Assembly (NCBI GenBank): GCA_018240685.1
Contig: JAFEFG010000010.1
Span: 1-61,938 of the forward strand
Direction: 5' to 3'
Length of the DNA: 61,938 nt
From: Pseudomonadota bacterium
GTDB lineage: Bacteria > Pseudomonadota > Alphaproteobacteria > Reyranellales > Reyranellaceae
This document shows positions 8,825 through 16,436 of this stretch, in pieces. Under the pieces are notes generated by a model that made no database searches, had not been told where the DNA came from, and worked only from the letters and a program-made list of their open reading frames with translations. Position numbers and translations under genes: made by a program. Numbering within the stretch: position 1 is the stretch's first letter; each line of letters starts with the position of its first letter.

Positions 8825-8894
8825 AAGTTTAGGGAGGAAACGCCCAAGACGGGCATACAGCAAACAAAGAGGCCGCCGAGGCGGCGTTTGCTGT
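8796..8894 (-). ncRNA. Predicted ~99-nt small RNA with anti-SD loop
   Basis: Read on the minus strand from 8894: a 5' hairpin with a perfect 9-bp stem (ACAGCAAAC/GTTTGCTGT, 8857-8894) continued by a GCCGC-type inner stem; a short hairpin GCCC-loop-GGGC (8842-8854); an apparently unpaired GTTTCCTCCCTAAA segment complementary to Shine-Dalgarno sequences; and a terminator (8796-8824). A promoter is placed so that the start falls on the first base of stem 1. There is no protein-coding frame. The layout resembles alphaproteobacterial AbcR/alpha-r15-type trans-acting RNAs, but I cannot confirm family membership. Such RNAs repress ABC transporter mRNAs, and this window is rich in transporter genes. 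Confidence 0.7.
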
Positions 8895-8900
8895 GGGCTA

Positions 8901-8929
8901 AGAATGGTGCACCTGCGAAGAGAATGCAA
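8901..8929 (-). promoter_or_regulatory. Promoter of the small RNA
   Basis: TTGCAT (8924-8929) and CATTCT (8901-8906) on the minus strand are separated by exactly 17 bases. The predicted start, 7 bases on, is A8894, the first base of the RNA's first stem. Confidence 0.6.
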
Positions 8930-9111
8930 GAGGCAAAAAGAGCCTTTTAGTTCACATGCTTACGCATCTTGTCCGCTGGCATTTCGGTGTGTCTTTTCTG
9001 CAACGCAACAGGAATATGCGATGCAGCCCTGCATCAATTGCAAAGCTATGACACCTGCGTCAGCTTGAATTTTCTATAAGGTGCTCAAGGGCTTAGCTAC
9101 TTCAGGAGGGT
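8930..9111. other. Intergenic region upstream of the MlrC-type gene
   Basis: The rest of the 350-base gap after the amidohydrolase. It is noticeably AT-richer than the surroundings. On the plus strand a CTATAA box lies at 9074-9079 without a good -35 box, so the following operon may need an activator. I see no further gene or repeat here. Confidence 0.4.
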
Positions 9112-10614
9112 ATGGTGGCGAAAAAGTTCGTGGTCGCGATGATGATGCATGAGACGAACACGTTCTCGCCCCTTCCAACCCCTATCGAGTCCTTCGCCCG
9201 CTCCGGCACCTTGAGCGGTCCCAAGGCCATTGCCGAGGCCGAGGGCACCAACACCTCCCTGGGCGGCTTCATCGAAGTCGCCCGCAAGGCGGGTGCGGAA
9301 TTCACGGTCCCCATGGCAGCCTCGGCCAACCCGTCCGGCCTGGTCACGAAGGCAGCCTACGAGCAGATGACGACGGCCATCGTCGACGAGATCCGGAAGG
9401 GTTGCGACGCCGTTCTCCTGGCGCTGCATGGCGCCATGGTGGCCGAGCACTATGACGACGGCGAGGGCGAGCTCCTGAACCGCATCCGCAAGATCGCGCC
9501 CGACGTGCCGATCGCGGTCGCGCTCGATTTCCACACCCAGATGACCGACGCCATGGTTCGCGGGGCAACTGTCATGACGGGCTACCGCACTTATCCACAC
9601 GTCGACATGGCCGACACAGCCCGCCGCGCCGGCCGCACGCTGATGCGCACCCTGGCCGGCGAGGTCGAGCCCCGGATGGTGTGGGGCAACCGGCCGATCA
9701 TGAGCAGCTCGCTCGTCCATACCCCGTCGCGGGAGCCCATGAAGGCGCTGATGGGCATGGCCAGCCAGGCTGAGGATTCCGGACAGGTGCTGAACGCCTC
9801 GGTCTTCGGCGGCTTCCCTCAGGCCGACATCCCCCATCTCGCCCTCTCCTCCGTGATCGTCTGCGACAAGCGTACGGCCGAGGGCGAAATCCTGCTGAAC
9901 AAGATCCTCGACACGGCCTGGGAGAAGCGCGAGGGCTTCCTCTTCCACCCCGAGCCGCTCTCCGTGCAGGTGGCGCGGGCGAAGTCCCTGGAGGGCGGAC
10001 CGGTCGTCATGGCGGACCATGGCGACAACACCGCATCGGGCGGCACGCAGGACGTCATGAGCGTGATCGAGGAAGCCATCAAGCAGGACCTCGAGGATGC
10101 CTGCGCCGGCCCGATCTGCGACCCGGCCTGCGTCGATCAGATGGTCAAGGCGGGCGTGGGTGCGGAAGTGACGCTGGAACTGGGCGGCAAGATCGACATG
10201 CCGGCCATGGGGCTGAAGGGCAAGCCGCTCAAGATCACCGGCCGCGTCAAGGCCATCACCGACGGCGAGTTCGTCGTGACGGGCCCGATGGCCACCGGCA
10301 CCACCATCCGGATGGGCCGCACGGCCGTCCTCGACACCGGCAAGATGCAGATCGTCGTCTCGGAGCGGCGCAGCGAGCCGTTCGACCTCGGCTGCTTCAC
10401 CCATTGCGGCATCGACCCACGGCGCAAGAAGTTCGTGCTCATCAAGTCACGCCAGCATTTCCGCGCCGGCTTCGAGCCCATCGCCAAGCATATCGTGATG
10501 TGCGACGGTGACGGCTGCACCGCGTCCGACCTGAAGCTCTTCAAGTACACGAGGATCAAGCGTCCGCTTTATCCTTTCGACCCCGACATGCGGCTGGGCC
10601 GCAACGAAGCGTAG
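9112..10614 (+). CDS. M81-family metallopeptidase (MlrC/microcystinase C-like)
   Basis: A 500-residue protein with the MlrC N-terminal domain (MMMHETNTFSP, LALHGAMVAEHYDDGEGELL, the DFHTQMT metal site) and the C-terminal domain starting near ADHGDNTASGGTQDV. The type member hydrolyses linear microcystin peptides, but most relatives in non-degraders act on unknown peptides or amides. AGGAGG lies only 2 bases before the ATG at 9112, while the next codon, GTG at 9115, is better spaced; the difference is one residue. The D-aminoacylase gene follows after 10 bases in the same operon. Confidence 0.87.
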   Translation: MVAKKFVVAMMMHETNTFSPLPTPIESFARSGTLSGPKAIAEAEGTNTSLGGFIEVARKAGAEFTVPMAASANPSGLVTKAAYEQMTTAIVDEIRKGCDAVLLALHGAMVAEHYDDGEGELLNRIRKIAPDVPIAVALDFHTQMTDAMVRGATVMTGYRTYPHVDMADTARRAGRTLMRTLAGEVEPRMVWGNRPIMSSSLVHTPSREPMKALMGMASQAEDSGQVLNASVFGGFPQADIPHLALSSVIVCDKRTAEGEILLNKILDTAWEKREGFLFHPEPLSVQVARAKSLEGGPVVMADHGDNTASGGTQDVMSVIEEAIKQDLEDACAGPICDPACVDQMVKAGVGAEVTLELGGKIDMPAMGLKGKPLKITGRVKAITDGEFVVTGPMATGTTIRMGRTAVLDTGKMQIVVSERRSEPFDLGCFTHCGIDPRRKKFVLIKSRQHFRAGFEPIAKHIVMCDGDGCTASDLKLFKYTRIKRPLYPFDPDMRLGRNEA

Positions 10615-10624
10615 GAGTACGTCC

Positions 10625-12091
10625 ATGGCCACTTACGACACCGTCATCCGCAACGGCCAGGTCGCCGACGGAACGGGCAAGAAACTGTTCGCCGCCGACG
10701 TGGCGCTGAAAGGTGACCGCATCGCCGCAGTCGAAGCGCCGGGCTCCCTCAAGGGCAACAACGAGATCGATGCCCAAGGCAAGGTCGTGGCGCCGGGCTT
10801 CATCGATGTGCACACGCATGACGACACGGCCCTGATCGACAATCCGACCATGGCGATGAAGGCGAGCCAGGGCGTGACCACGGTCGTCTGCGGCAACTGC
10901 GGCGCTTCGGCCGCGCCCTATATCCGAGACGACTACGGCCACTTCCTCAGCCTGATCGTGAAGAGGGTGGAGAACGTCTCGAAGACCTTCGCGGAATTCG
11001 CCGCCAAGGTCGAGGTGGCCAAGCCCGCGATCAACGGTGCCTTTCTGATCGGTCATTCGACGCTGCGCATGAACGCGATGGGCGATGATCTCGCGCGCCA
11101 GGCGACGGCAGCGGAAATCGGCGTCATGCGCGACCTGCTGGACCAGAGCCTCGAGCAGGGTGCCATCGGCATGTCGAGCGGCCTTTTCTACCCGCCGGCA
11201 ATGGCGGCCTCGACCGACGAGGTGGCTGAGATCGCCAAGCCACTGGGCAAGTGGGGCGGCGTCTACACCGCCCACATGCGGGACGAAGGGGATGATGTCC
11301 TGAAGTCGATGGACGAGACCTTCGAGATCGGCCGCCGCGCCGGCGCCGAGGTCATCGTCTCGCACCACAAGTGCTCCGGCCGCACCAACTTCGGCCGCAT
11401 GAAGGAGACGTTGCCCAAGTTCACGGAAGCGATGAAGCAGCAGCAGATCGCGTTCGACGTCTATCCCTACGTCGCCGGCTCGACGATCCTGCGCAAGGAG
11501 ATGCTCGATCGCGCCGATAAGGTGCTGATCAGCTGGTCCGATACCGTGAAGGGCGTGAGCGGACGCGACCTCAAGGACATCGCCCAGGAGATGGGCTGCT
11601 CCATCTACGAGGCGGCGGACAGGCTCCAGCCCGCCGGCGCCATCTACTTCATGATGGACGAGAAGGACGTGCAGGCTGCCATGTCGCATCCCGGCGCCAT
11701 GATCGGCTCCGACGGCATTCCCTTCGACACCCATCCCCACCCGCGCCTGTGGGGCACCTTCCCCCGCGTGCTCGGCCACTATTCGCGCGACCTCAAGCTG
11801 TTCCCGCTCGAGGACGCCGTGCGGCGCATGACCTCCTACTCCGCGCAGCGCTTCCATCTCACCAAGCGCGGCGAGGTGAAGCCCGGCTTCTATGCCGACA
11901 TCTGCATCTTCGATCCGGCGACGGTGATCGACACGGCGACCTTCGAGAAGCCGATCTCGGCGGCCAAGGGCATCGACACGGTGCTGTGCAACGGCGAGAT
12001 CGTGTGGCGCGACGGCAAGCCCGGTGCCGGCCGCGCCGGCCGCGCACTCAAGCGCCAGGACCTCCAGGCCGAAGCGAAGGCTTCAGCGTAG
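10625..12091 (+). CDS. N-acyl-D-amino-acid deacylase (D-aminoacylase) family amidohydrolase
   Basis: A 488-residue amidohydrolase-superfamily enzyme. The metal-binding FIDVHTHDDTAL motif, the VTTVVCGNCGASAAPY segment with the family cysteine, a HSTLR histidine and the late GSDGIPFDTHPHPR segment with the catalytic aspartate are present. It should release D-amino acids from N-acyl-D-amino acids. It follows the MlrC-type gene by 10 bases behind an AGGAG site, so the pair probably takes up and deacylates modified or D-residue-containing peptides. A strong bidirectional terminator follows. Confidence 0.88.
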   Translation: MATYDTVIRNGQVADGTGKKLFAADVALKGDRIAAVEAPGSLKGNNEIDAQGKVVAPGFIDVHTHDDTALIDNPTMAMKASQGVTTVVCGNCGASAAPYIRDDYGHFLSLIVKRVENVSKTFAEFAAKVEVAKPAINGAFLIGHSTLRMNAMGDDLARQATAAEIGVMRDLLDQSLEQGAIGMSSGLFYPPAMAASTDEVAEIAKPLGKWGGVYTAHMRDEGDDVLKSMDETFEIGRRAGAEVIVSHHKCSGRTNFGRMKETLPKFTEAMKQQQIAFDVYPYVAGSTILRKEMLDRADKVLISWSDTVKGVSGRDLKDIAQEMGCSIYEAADRLQPAGAIYFMMDEKDVQAAMSHPGAMIGSDGIPFDTHPHPRLWGTFPRVLGHYSRDLKLFPLEDAVRRMTSYSAQRFHLTKRGEVKPGFYADICIFDPATVIDTATFEKPISAAKGIDTVLCNGEIVWRDGKPGAGRAGRALKRQDLQAEAKASA

Positions 12092-12121
12092 CCGAGGCTC
12101 CAGCGCGACCCGCAAAACGAC

Positions 12122-12149
12122 AAAGGGCCTTGCTTGCGCAAGGCCCTTT
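12122..12149. terminator. Bidirectional terminator between D-aminoacylase and dksA
   Basis: An 11-bp perfect stem AAAGGGCCTTG/CAAGGCCCTTT with a 6-base loop, T-rich on both sides, between two convergent genes. Confidence 0.88.
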
Positions 12150-12160
12150 CCTTTTGCCGT

Positions 12161-12586
12161 TCAGTCGGCGCCTTCGTCCCGGCGCGTGCGCTCCAGGCGC
12201 TCGTGGCGTTCCTGGGCCTCGACGGAAAGCGTCGCGATCGGGCGGGCTTCCAGGCGCTTGAGCGAGATCGGCTCTCCCGTCTCCTCGCAATAGCCATAAG
12301 TGCCTTCATCGATCGACTTCAGCGCCGAATCGATCTTGGAGATCAGCTTGCGGAAGCGGTCGCGGGTCCTGAGTTCCAGGGATCGGTCGGTCTCCGCCGT
12401 GGCACGATCGGCCAGATCGGGCTGGGCGAGACTTTCTTCCTGCATGTTCTGCAAAGTCTGGTTGGATTCCTCGATCAGCTCGGCTTTCCATTTCAGAAGC
12501 TTCTGACGGAAATACTCCTGCTGCATCGCATTCATGAACGGTTCGCGGTCGGTCGGCCGGTAATTCTGCGGCAACGTAATCGACAT
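12161..12586 (-). CDS. dksA: DksA/TraR-family RNA polymerase-binding regulator, cysteine-poor
   Basis: A 141-residue DksA-type protein that should bind the RNA polymerase secondary channel and modulate stringent-response transcription. The coiled-coil region (about residues 25-100) contains DLADRATAETD, with the acidic tip, and the globular end keeps SLKRLEARP. The zinc-finger equivalent has only one of the four usual cysteines (GYCEETGEP, then ATLSVEAQER), so it probably does not bind zinc in the classical way, as in other alphaproteobacterial DksA homologues. ATG at 12586 was chosen; a GTG at 12601 is possible. Confidence 0.85.
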   Translation of the reverse strand: MSITLPQNYRPTDREPFMNAMQQEYFRQKLLKWKAELIEESNQTLQNMQEESLAQPDLADRATAETDRSLELRTRDRFRKLISKIDSALKSIDEGTYGYCEETGEPISLKRLEARPIATLSVEAQERHERLERTRRDEGAD

Positions 12587-12762
12587 CGTCGGCAACTCCA
12601 CTCGCAGCGACTACACGTCCGCCTGGGGGGAGGCGGACCTCAAGGCGCGCGGAGTATAGGGGCGGTCGATTGTCCCGCAAGTTCGTTCATGCCACCCCGC
12701 GGACTCTTGTCGTGCACTGCAGCAAGAACCAGGCCGGCGAAAGCCCTTCACAATGGCCCCTC

Positions 12763-13551
12763 TTAGCCTGTAACCAAATCGTCTTTGCTGCATCGCAACA
12801 TAATCCCCAGCGCCAGCAGGCGGGCGAAGGCCAAAGGCAGATCAAAGCCTGGCTCCACGCCCATCGCGGCAATGGCCGCCTCCTCCAGCGAGCAGCCCGG
12901 TACCAGGGACGAAACGAAGGCTGCTTCCCCCTCCCCCAACCCGACGAAGCCCGCATCGTCGGGGCGTCGGAATACCAGCAGCCGGGCCCCCTCCACGCCG
13001 AGTTCGACGTCGTCTTCCGGCGCGTCGGGCTGGCAGGCGGCCCAGATCCGGGCGAGCGGATAGGCCGAGCGGACGACGGTCGCACCGGCCGTCAGCCGGA
13101 CCCGTTGCAGGGGGAGTTCCTCGGTCGGCACATGGGCGAGATCGGCTCCAGCCAACGGGCGTTCTAGGGGACTGTGGAAAGCCCGGTTCAGCGCCCAGTC
13201 GAGGCGGGCGACATCCGCGAGGTAAGGCAGCTCCCGCGCCAGGGGATGGGCGTCGAGATAGAAGGGAAAGGTCGCGCCATATTCGGCGAGCACCGGCCCA
13301 CACGGCGGCTCGGCCTGGACGAAGTCGCGGGAGAGAGACTTGAAGCAATCCTCGCCGACCAGGCGGTGGACCGTGCAGAAGGTACCAGCCAGCGCCTTGC
13401 TCAGGCTGGAGAGGACGTGATGGCGGTGGATGCGCAGCCGCGCCGCCGCCGGGATCGAGTCGCCAGCGATCGGCAGCTCCGATTCGCCGCAGGATGCCGA
13501 CAGCAGCTGCGTCACAAGGGCGGCCTGCAGTTCACGCAGCCCGGGCGCCAT
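12763..13551 (-). CDS. bufC: BufC-type RiPP maturation partner (DUF2063)
   Basis: A 262-residue protein with the N-terminal DUF2063 helical domain (LRELQAALVTQLL to about residue 95, including YLADVARLDWA) and a C-terminal beta-rich domain. These proteins partner MNIO-family (DUF692) enzymes in maturing DUF2282 precursors and probably recognise the precursor. The ATG at 13551 lies inside the end of bufB (20-base overlap) with GGGAGG well spaced in front; a longer in-frame extension is not family-like. Last gene of the bufABC operon. Confidence 0.82.
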   Translation of the reverse strand: MAPGLRELQAALVTQLLSASCGESELPIAGDSIPAAARLRIHRHHVLSSLSKALAGTFCTVHRLVGEDCFKSLSRDFVQAEPPCGPVLAEYGATFPFYLDAHPLARELPYLADVARLDWALNRAFHSPLERPLAGADLAHVPTEELPLQRVRLTAGATVVRSAYPLARIWAACQPDAPEDDVELGVEGARLLVFRRPDDAGFVGLGEGEAAFVSSLVPGCSLEEAAIAAMGVEPGFDLPLAFARLLALGIMLRCSKDDLVTG

Positions 13552-14371
13552 GCTGCCTCCCATCCTGCAGCGCCTGCTCCGCGCTCGCCGCCTCCTCCAG
13601 CAGCACCGGCAGTGGCGGGATGTCGGTGTCCCACTCGACGAGCGTCGGCCTCGGTCCGAACTGGGCGATGCTCGCGGCGAACAAGCGCCAGACCACATCG
13701 CTCACACGGCTGCCATGGTCGTCGATCAGGATCGGCTCGCCATCGGCGTCGTTCACTGCGTGGCCTGCAAGGTGATATTGCGTGATCGCCGTCCCGGGCA
13801 GTGTCCGGAGCCAATCCTGCGGATCGAGGCGCAGATTGTGCGCCGTGACGTGGATGTTGTTGGCATCGAGCAGAAGCCCGCAGCCGGTGCGATCGACCAG
13901 CTCGGACAGGAACTCCGGCTCCGACAGCGTCGAATGGCCGAACGCAAGGTAGCAGGAGGGGTTCTCCAACGACACCTGTCGGCCCAATGCCTGTTGCAGC
14001 CTGTCCACATTGTCCGCGACGACAGACAGTGTCTCTTCGGTGTAGGGCAACGGCAGCAGGTCGTTCAGATACCGCCCACCGCTCCTGCTCCACGACAGGT
14101 GCTCGGATACGAAAGCCGGCTGCAGCCGCTTCACCAGGCCGACGACCCGCTCCAGGTGGGCGGCGTCGAGGCCTTCCGCCGATCCCAGCGAAAGCCCGAC
14201 GGCATGGACCGACAACGGATAGTCGCGACGCAAGTCCTCGACGGCTGCGAGCGCCGGCGACGAGAGGAGATAGTTTTCGGCATGGATTTCGAGAAAACCC
14301 GTCGCCGGCCGCTCCCGCACCATCTGCGCGAGATGCGGGGACCGCAGCCCGATACCCGCGACGGAACGCAT
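13532..14371 (-). CDS. bufB: MNIO-family RiPP maturase (DUF692)
   Basis: A 279-residue TIM-barrel enzyme of the multinuclear non-haem iron oxidase family. Ligand-type motifs are visible: HAVGLSLGS, SEHLSW, the ENPS motif, DANNIHVTAHN, QYHLAGH and VEWDTDIP. Family members oxidise cysteines of the precursor peptide; in bufferins they produce thiooxazole-type heterocycles. The ATG lies 2 bases after the bufA stop and the gene overlaps bufC. The substrate is inferred to be the BufA-like protein encoded just upstream. Confidence 0.9.
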   Translation of the reverse strand: MRSVAGIGLRSPHLAQMVRERPATGFLEIHAENYLLSSPALAAVEDLRRDYPLSVHAVGLSLGSAEGLDAAHLERVVGLVKRLQPAFVSEHLSWSRSGGRYLNDLLPLPYTEETLSVVADNVDRLQQALGRQVSLENPSCYLAFGHSTLSEPEFLSELVDRTGCGLLLDANNIHVTAHNLRLDPQDWLRTLPGTAITQYHLAGHAVNDADGEPILIDDHGSRVSDVVWRLFAASIAQFGPRPTLVEWDTDIPPLPVLLEEAASAEQALQDGRQHGARAA

Positions 14372-14373
14372 GC

Positions 14374-14619
14374 TCAGCTCGACGTCAGCTTGCCGCCGAC
14401 GATCTTCTGGCAGGCCCCTTTGGGGACGGCAATCCAGGCGTCCGACTGGCCGTCGGTCTTCGACGTGCCGGCGCACGACGAATGATCGGTCTGGCAGTCG
14501 TTCTTGCCCGCCTTCGCGACGCCGTAGCACTTCTCCGTGTTGCCTTGCGCATGGGCCGCCGCCGGCAGGGTAAGGGCCGCCGCCAGAGCGGCACCGATCG
14601 CGATCCGACGTGTGGTCAT
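14374..14619 (-). CDS. bufA: Bufferin precursor (DUF2282)
   Basis: An 81-residue small protein with a Sec signal peptide (residues 1-24, AHA cleavage site) and a mature part with four cysteines at 31, 42, 49 and 70, arranged as EKCYGVAKAGKNDC, SSCAG and PKGACQKIVGG as in DUF2282 bufferin precursors. In characterised relatives the modified peptide is exported to the periplasm and chelates copper. The ATG at 14619 has GGAG 6 bases upstream. First gene of the operon bufA-bufB-bufC. Confidence 0.88.
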   Translation of the reverse strand: MTTRRIAIGAALAAALTLPAAAHAQGNTEKCYGVAKAGKNDCQTDHSSCAGTSKTDGQSDAWIAVPKGACQKIVGGKLTSS

Positions 14620-14649
14620 ATGATGCTCCATCCGAAGAGGTATGATGGC

Positions 14650-14675
14650 TTTATACAGGATATCGTCCGATCCTG
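14650..14675 (-). promoter_or_regulatory. Putative bufA promoter/operator
   Basis: On the minus strand an inverted repeat CAGGAT-8-ATCCTG (14656-14675) runs directly into TATAAA (14650-14655), a likely -10 box. No clear -35 box is seen, so control by a metal-responsive factor or alternative sigma is possible. This is weak, position-based evidence. Confidence 0.3.
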
Positions 14676-14732
14676 GGCTCACACACGGGCTACTGTTTCC
14701 ACACCCCTCTCTCACGGAATGGTGACGATCGC

Positions 14733-14942
14733 ATGCCCGAAAAAGCCGGAAATGCCATGCTCGCCCCGGGAGAGTTCGTGCGCCATCCCGGTCGCCCGGA
14801 CTGGGGGTTGGGGCAGATCCAGTCGATGATCGGCCATCGCATCACCGTCAACTTCGAGAATGCGGGCAAGGTCCTCATCGACGGAAACGTCGTCGAACTG
14901 GTGCCGGCCGATGCCGGGCCAGATGCTCCTCCGCAAGCTTAA
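14733..14942 (+). CDS. DUF3553 domain protein
   Basis: A 69-residue protein that is nearly all DUF3553 domain: APGEFVRHPGRPDWGLGQIQS followed by the VNFENAGKVLID block. The fold resembles the RNA polymerase-interacting CarD/SH3-like beta-barrel seen in UvrD C-termini, but the function of free-standing copies is unknown. Its last 68 bases overlap the 3' end of the convergent mobA gene. Confidence 0.8.
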   Translation: MPEKAGNAMLAPGEFVRHPGRPDWGLGQIQSMIGHRITVNFENAGKVLIDGNVVELVPADAGPDAPPQA

Positions 14943-15585
14943 GCTGCTCGGGCGTATTGACGTTCAGGAAACACTCACCCGCTCCCGGCCAGGCCAGTTC
15001 CTCGAAGCGGTACCGCTGCGCGAATTCTTCAACCCTGCGAACGCCCTCCTCCAGGACCGCCCGCCGCAGGTCGCGCACGAGCGTCACCGACCAGACGCCC
15101 ACCGTATGCTCACGGCGTTGACCGTGGCGCACCATCAGCACGTCCGGCTCCGGCACGTGCATGTGGCCACAGAGCCGTACCGTGAGATCGAGCGGCAGCA
15201 ACGGCACATCTGCCGGCGCCGTCACGATCCATCCAGCCTCCGGATGGTGCTTCAGGGACCATTCCATGCCGGCAAGGATTCCGGCCAGCGGACCGAGCCT
15301 GCGCCCCTCCTTCGACGCCGCCCGCTGCACCTCCGGCAGGTCCGGCACGACCGGCACCCCGAGGAAGCCGAGTGCTGCCGGCGGCTCGTTGGCGACGACG
15401 ACCACGTCGAGTACCTGCGGCAGCAGGCGCGCCACCACGTGCGCGACCATCGGCTTGCCGGCAAGACGACGCAGCGGCTTGGGGACACCCGGCCCCATCC
15501 GCCGTCCCTCGCCGCCGGCAAGAACGACGCCGACCAGCGCCGCGGCGCGGACCGGCCCGAGAGTGCGGAGCGCGTTGACCTTCAT
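14875..15585 (-). CDS. mobA: MobA-like molybdenum cofactor guanylyltransferase
   Basis: A 236-residue nucleotidyltransferase with the N-terminal GVVLAGGEGRRMG loop, a lysine in PKPLRRLAGKP, the APADVPLLP metal-binding aspartate and the C-terminal FLNVNTPEQL motif, all typical of MobA-type enzymes. MobA transfers GMP to molybdopterin. The usual GGDK element is changed to GPGVPK. ATG at 15585 gives the normal length. The 3' end overlaps the convergent DUF3553 gene by 68 bases. Confidence 0.82.
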   Translation of the reverse strand: MKVNALRTLGPVRAAALVGVVLAGGEGRRMGPGVPKPLRRLAGKPMVAHVVARLLPQVLDVVVVANEPPAALGFLGVPVVPDLPEVQRAASKEGRRLGPLAGILAGMEWSLKHHPEAGWIVTAPADVPLLPLDLTVRLCGHMHVPEPDVLMVRHGQRREHTVGVWSVTLVRDLRRAVLEEGVRRVEEFAQRYRFEELAWPGAGECFLNVNTPEQLKLAEEHLARHRPAPVRRRFRR

Positions 15586-15632
15586 GGTGGCACTATGCGA
15601 AGCGCTGAACGACAAGCAAGGGGAGGACGCCA

Positions 15633-16433
15633 ATGGCTCTCAGCGTCGGCAAGGTGGCGAACTGGCTGTATGCGGTCGACAAGGCACGGGCCGTCGTCGG
15701 CTGGTGGCCCGCCCAGTACATGCCCGAGGATGAGCGCACGGCCTACCGGATCCAGGATGCTTTCCTGAAGAAGGTCATCCCCAAGCAGGGCCCCGTCGTC
15801 GGCTACAAGATCGGCCTCACCGCGCCGCAGATCTGGGAGCAGACGGGACTGCGCAGCCCTGCCTACGGACCGATCCGCAAGAAACGTGTGTTCCAGGAGA
15901 AGACAACGGTCCGTGCCGACCGCTGGACCCGTCTCGGCGTCGAGCTCGAGATCGTCCTCACGCTCAACGCCGACGTGCCCAAGCCCAAGGGCAAGCCGTA
16001 CGACAAGGAGACCATCGCCCCCTATGTCGGCGACGCGCGTGCCGGCTTCGAGCTCATCGAGGATCGCGGCGCCGACTACAGCCGCCTGACCGCCTACGCG
16101 CTGATCATGGATCTGGGATGGAACGGCGGCTCACTGCTCGCCAGGCCGTGCAGGAACTGGCGCGACCTCGATCTCGGCAACCTCGAAGGCTCGATCTCCT
16201 TCGACGGCAAGGTGGTCCGCACCGGTCATTCGGGGGATGTCCTCGGCCACTGCTACAATTCTCTCGCCTGGGTCGCCAACAAGCTCGGCGAGCACGGCAA
16301 GACGCTCAGGAAGGGCATGATCGTCTCGACGGGCAGCATGGTCGCCTGCCAGTTCGTCCCGCCCGGCAGCACCGCGGTAGGCCGCATCGAAGGCCTGGGC
16401 GAAGTCACGCTCAAGTACGAGTTGCCGAAATAG
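15633..16433 (+). CDS. 2-oxopent-4-enoate hydratase-like protein (FAH superfamily)
   Basis: A 266-residue hydratase of the MhpD/HpaH type. Conserved parts are GYKIGLTAPQIWEQ, the metal-ligand ELEIVLTL segment (E-x-E), the later aspartate/lysine core and the STGSMVACQFVPPGSTAVG C-terminal block. These enzymes hydrate 2-hydroxy-alkadienoates in meta-cleavage aromatic degradation. No other meta-pathway gene is adjacent, so substrate and pathway remain open. A GGGGAGG ribosome-binding site precedes the ATG. Confidence 0.85.
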   Translation: MALSVGKVANWLYAVDKARAVVGWWPAQYMPEDERTAYRIQDAFLKKVIPKQGPVVGYKIGLTAPQIWEQTGLRSPAYGPIRKKRVFQEKTTVRADRWTRLGVELEIVLTLNADVPKPKGKPYDKETIAPYVGDARAGFELIEDRGADYSRLTAYALIMDLGWNGGSLLARPCRNWRDLDLGNLEGSISFDGKVVRTGHSGDVLGHCYNSLAWVANKLGEHGKTLRKGMIVSTGSMVACQFVPPGSTAVGRIEGLGEVTLKYELPK

Positions 16434-16436
16434 CGG

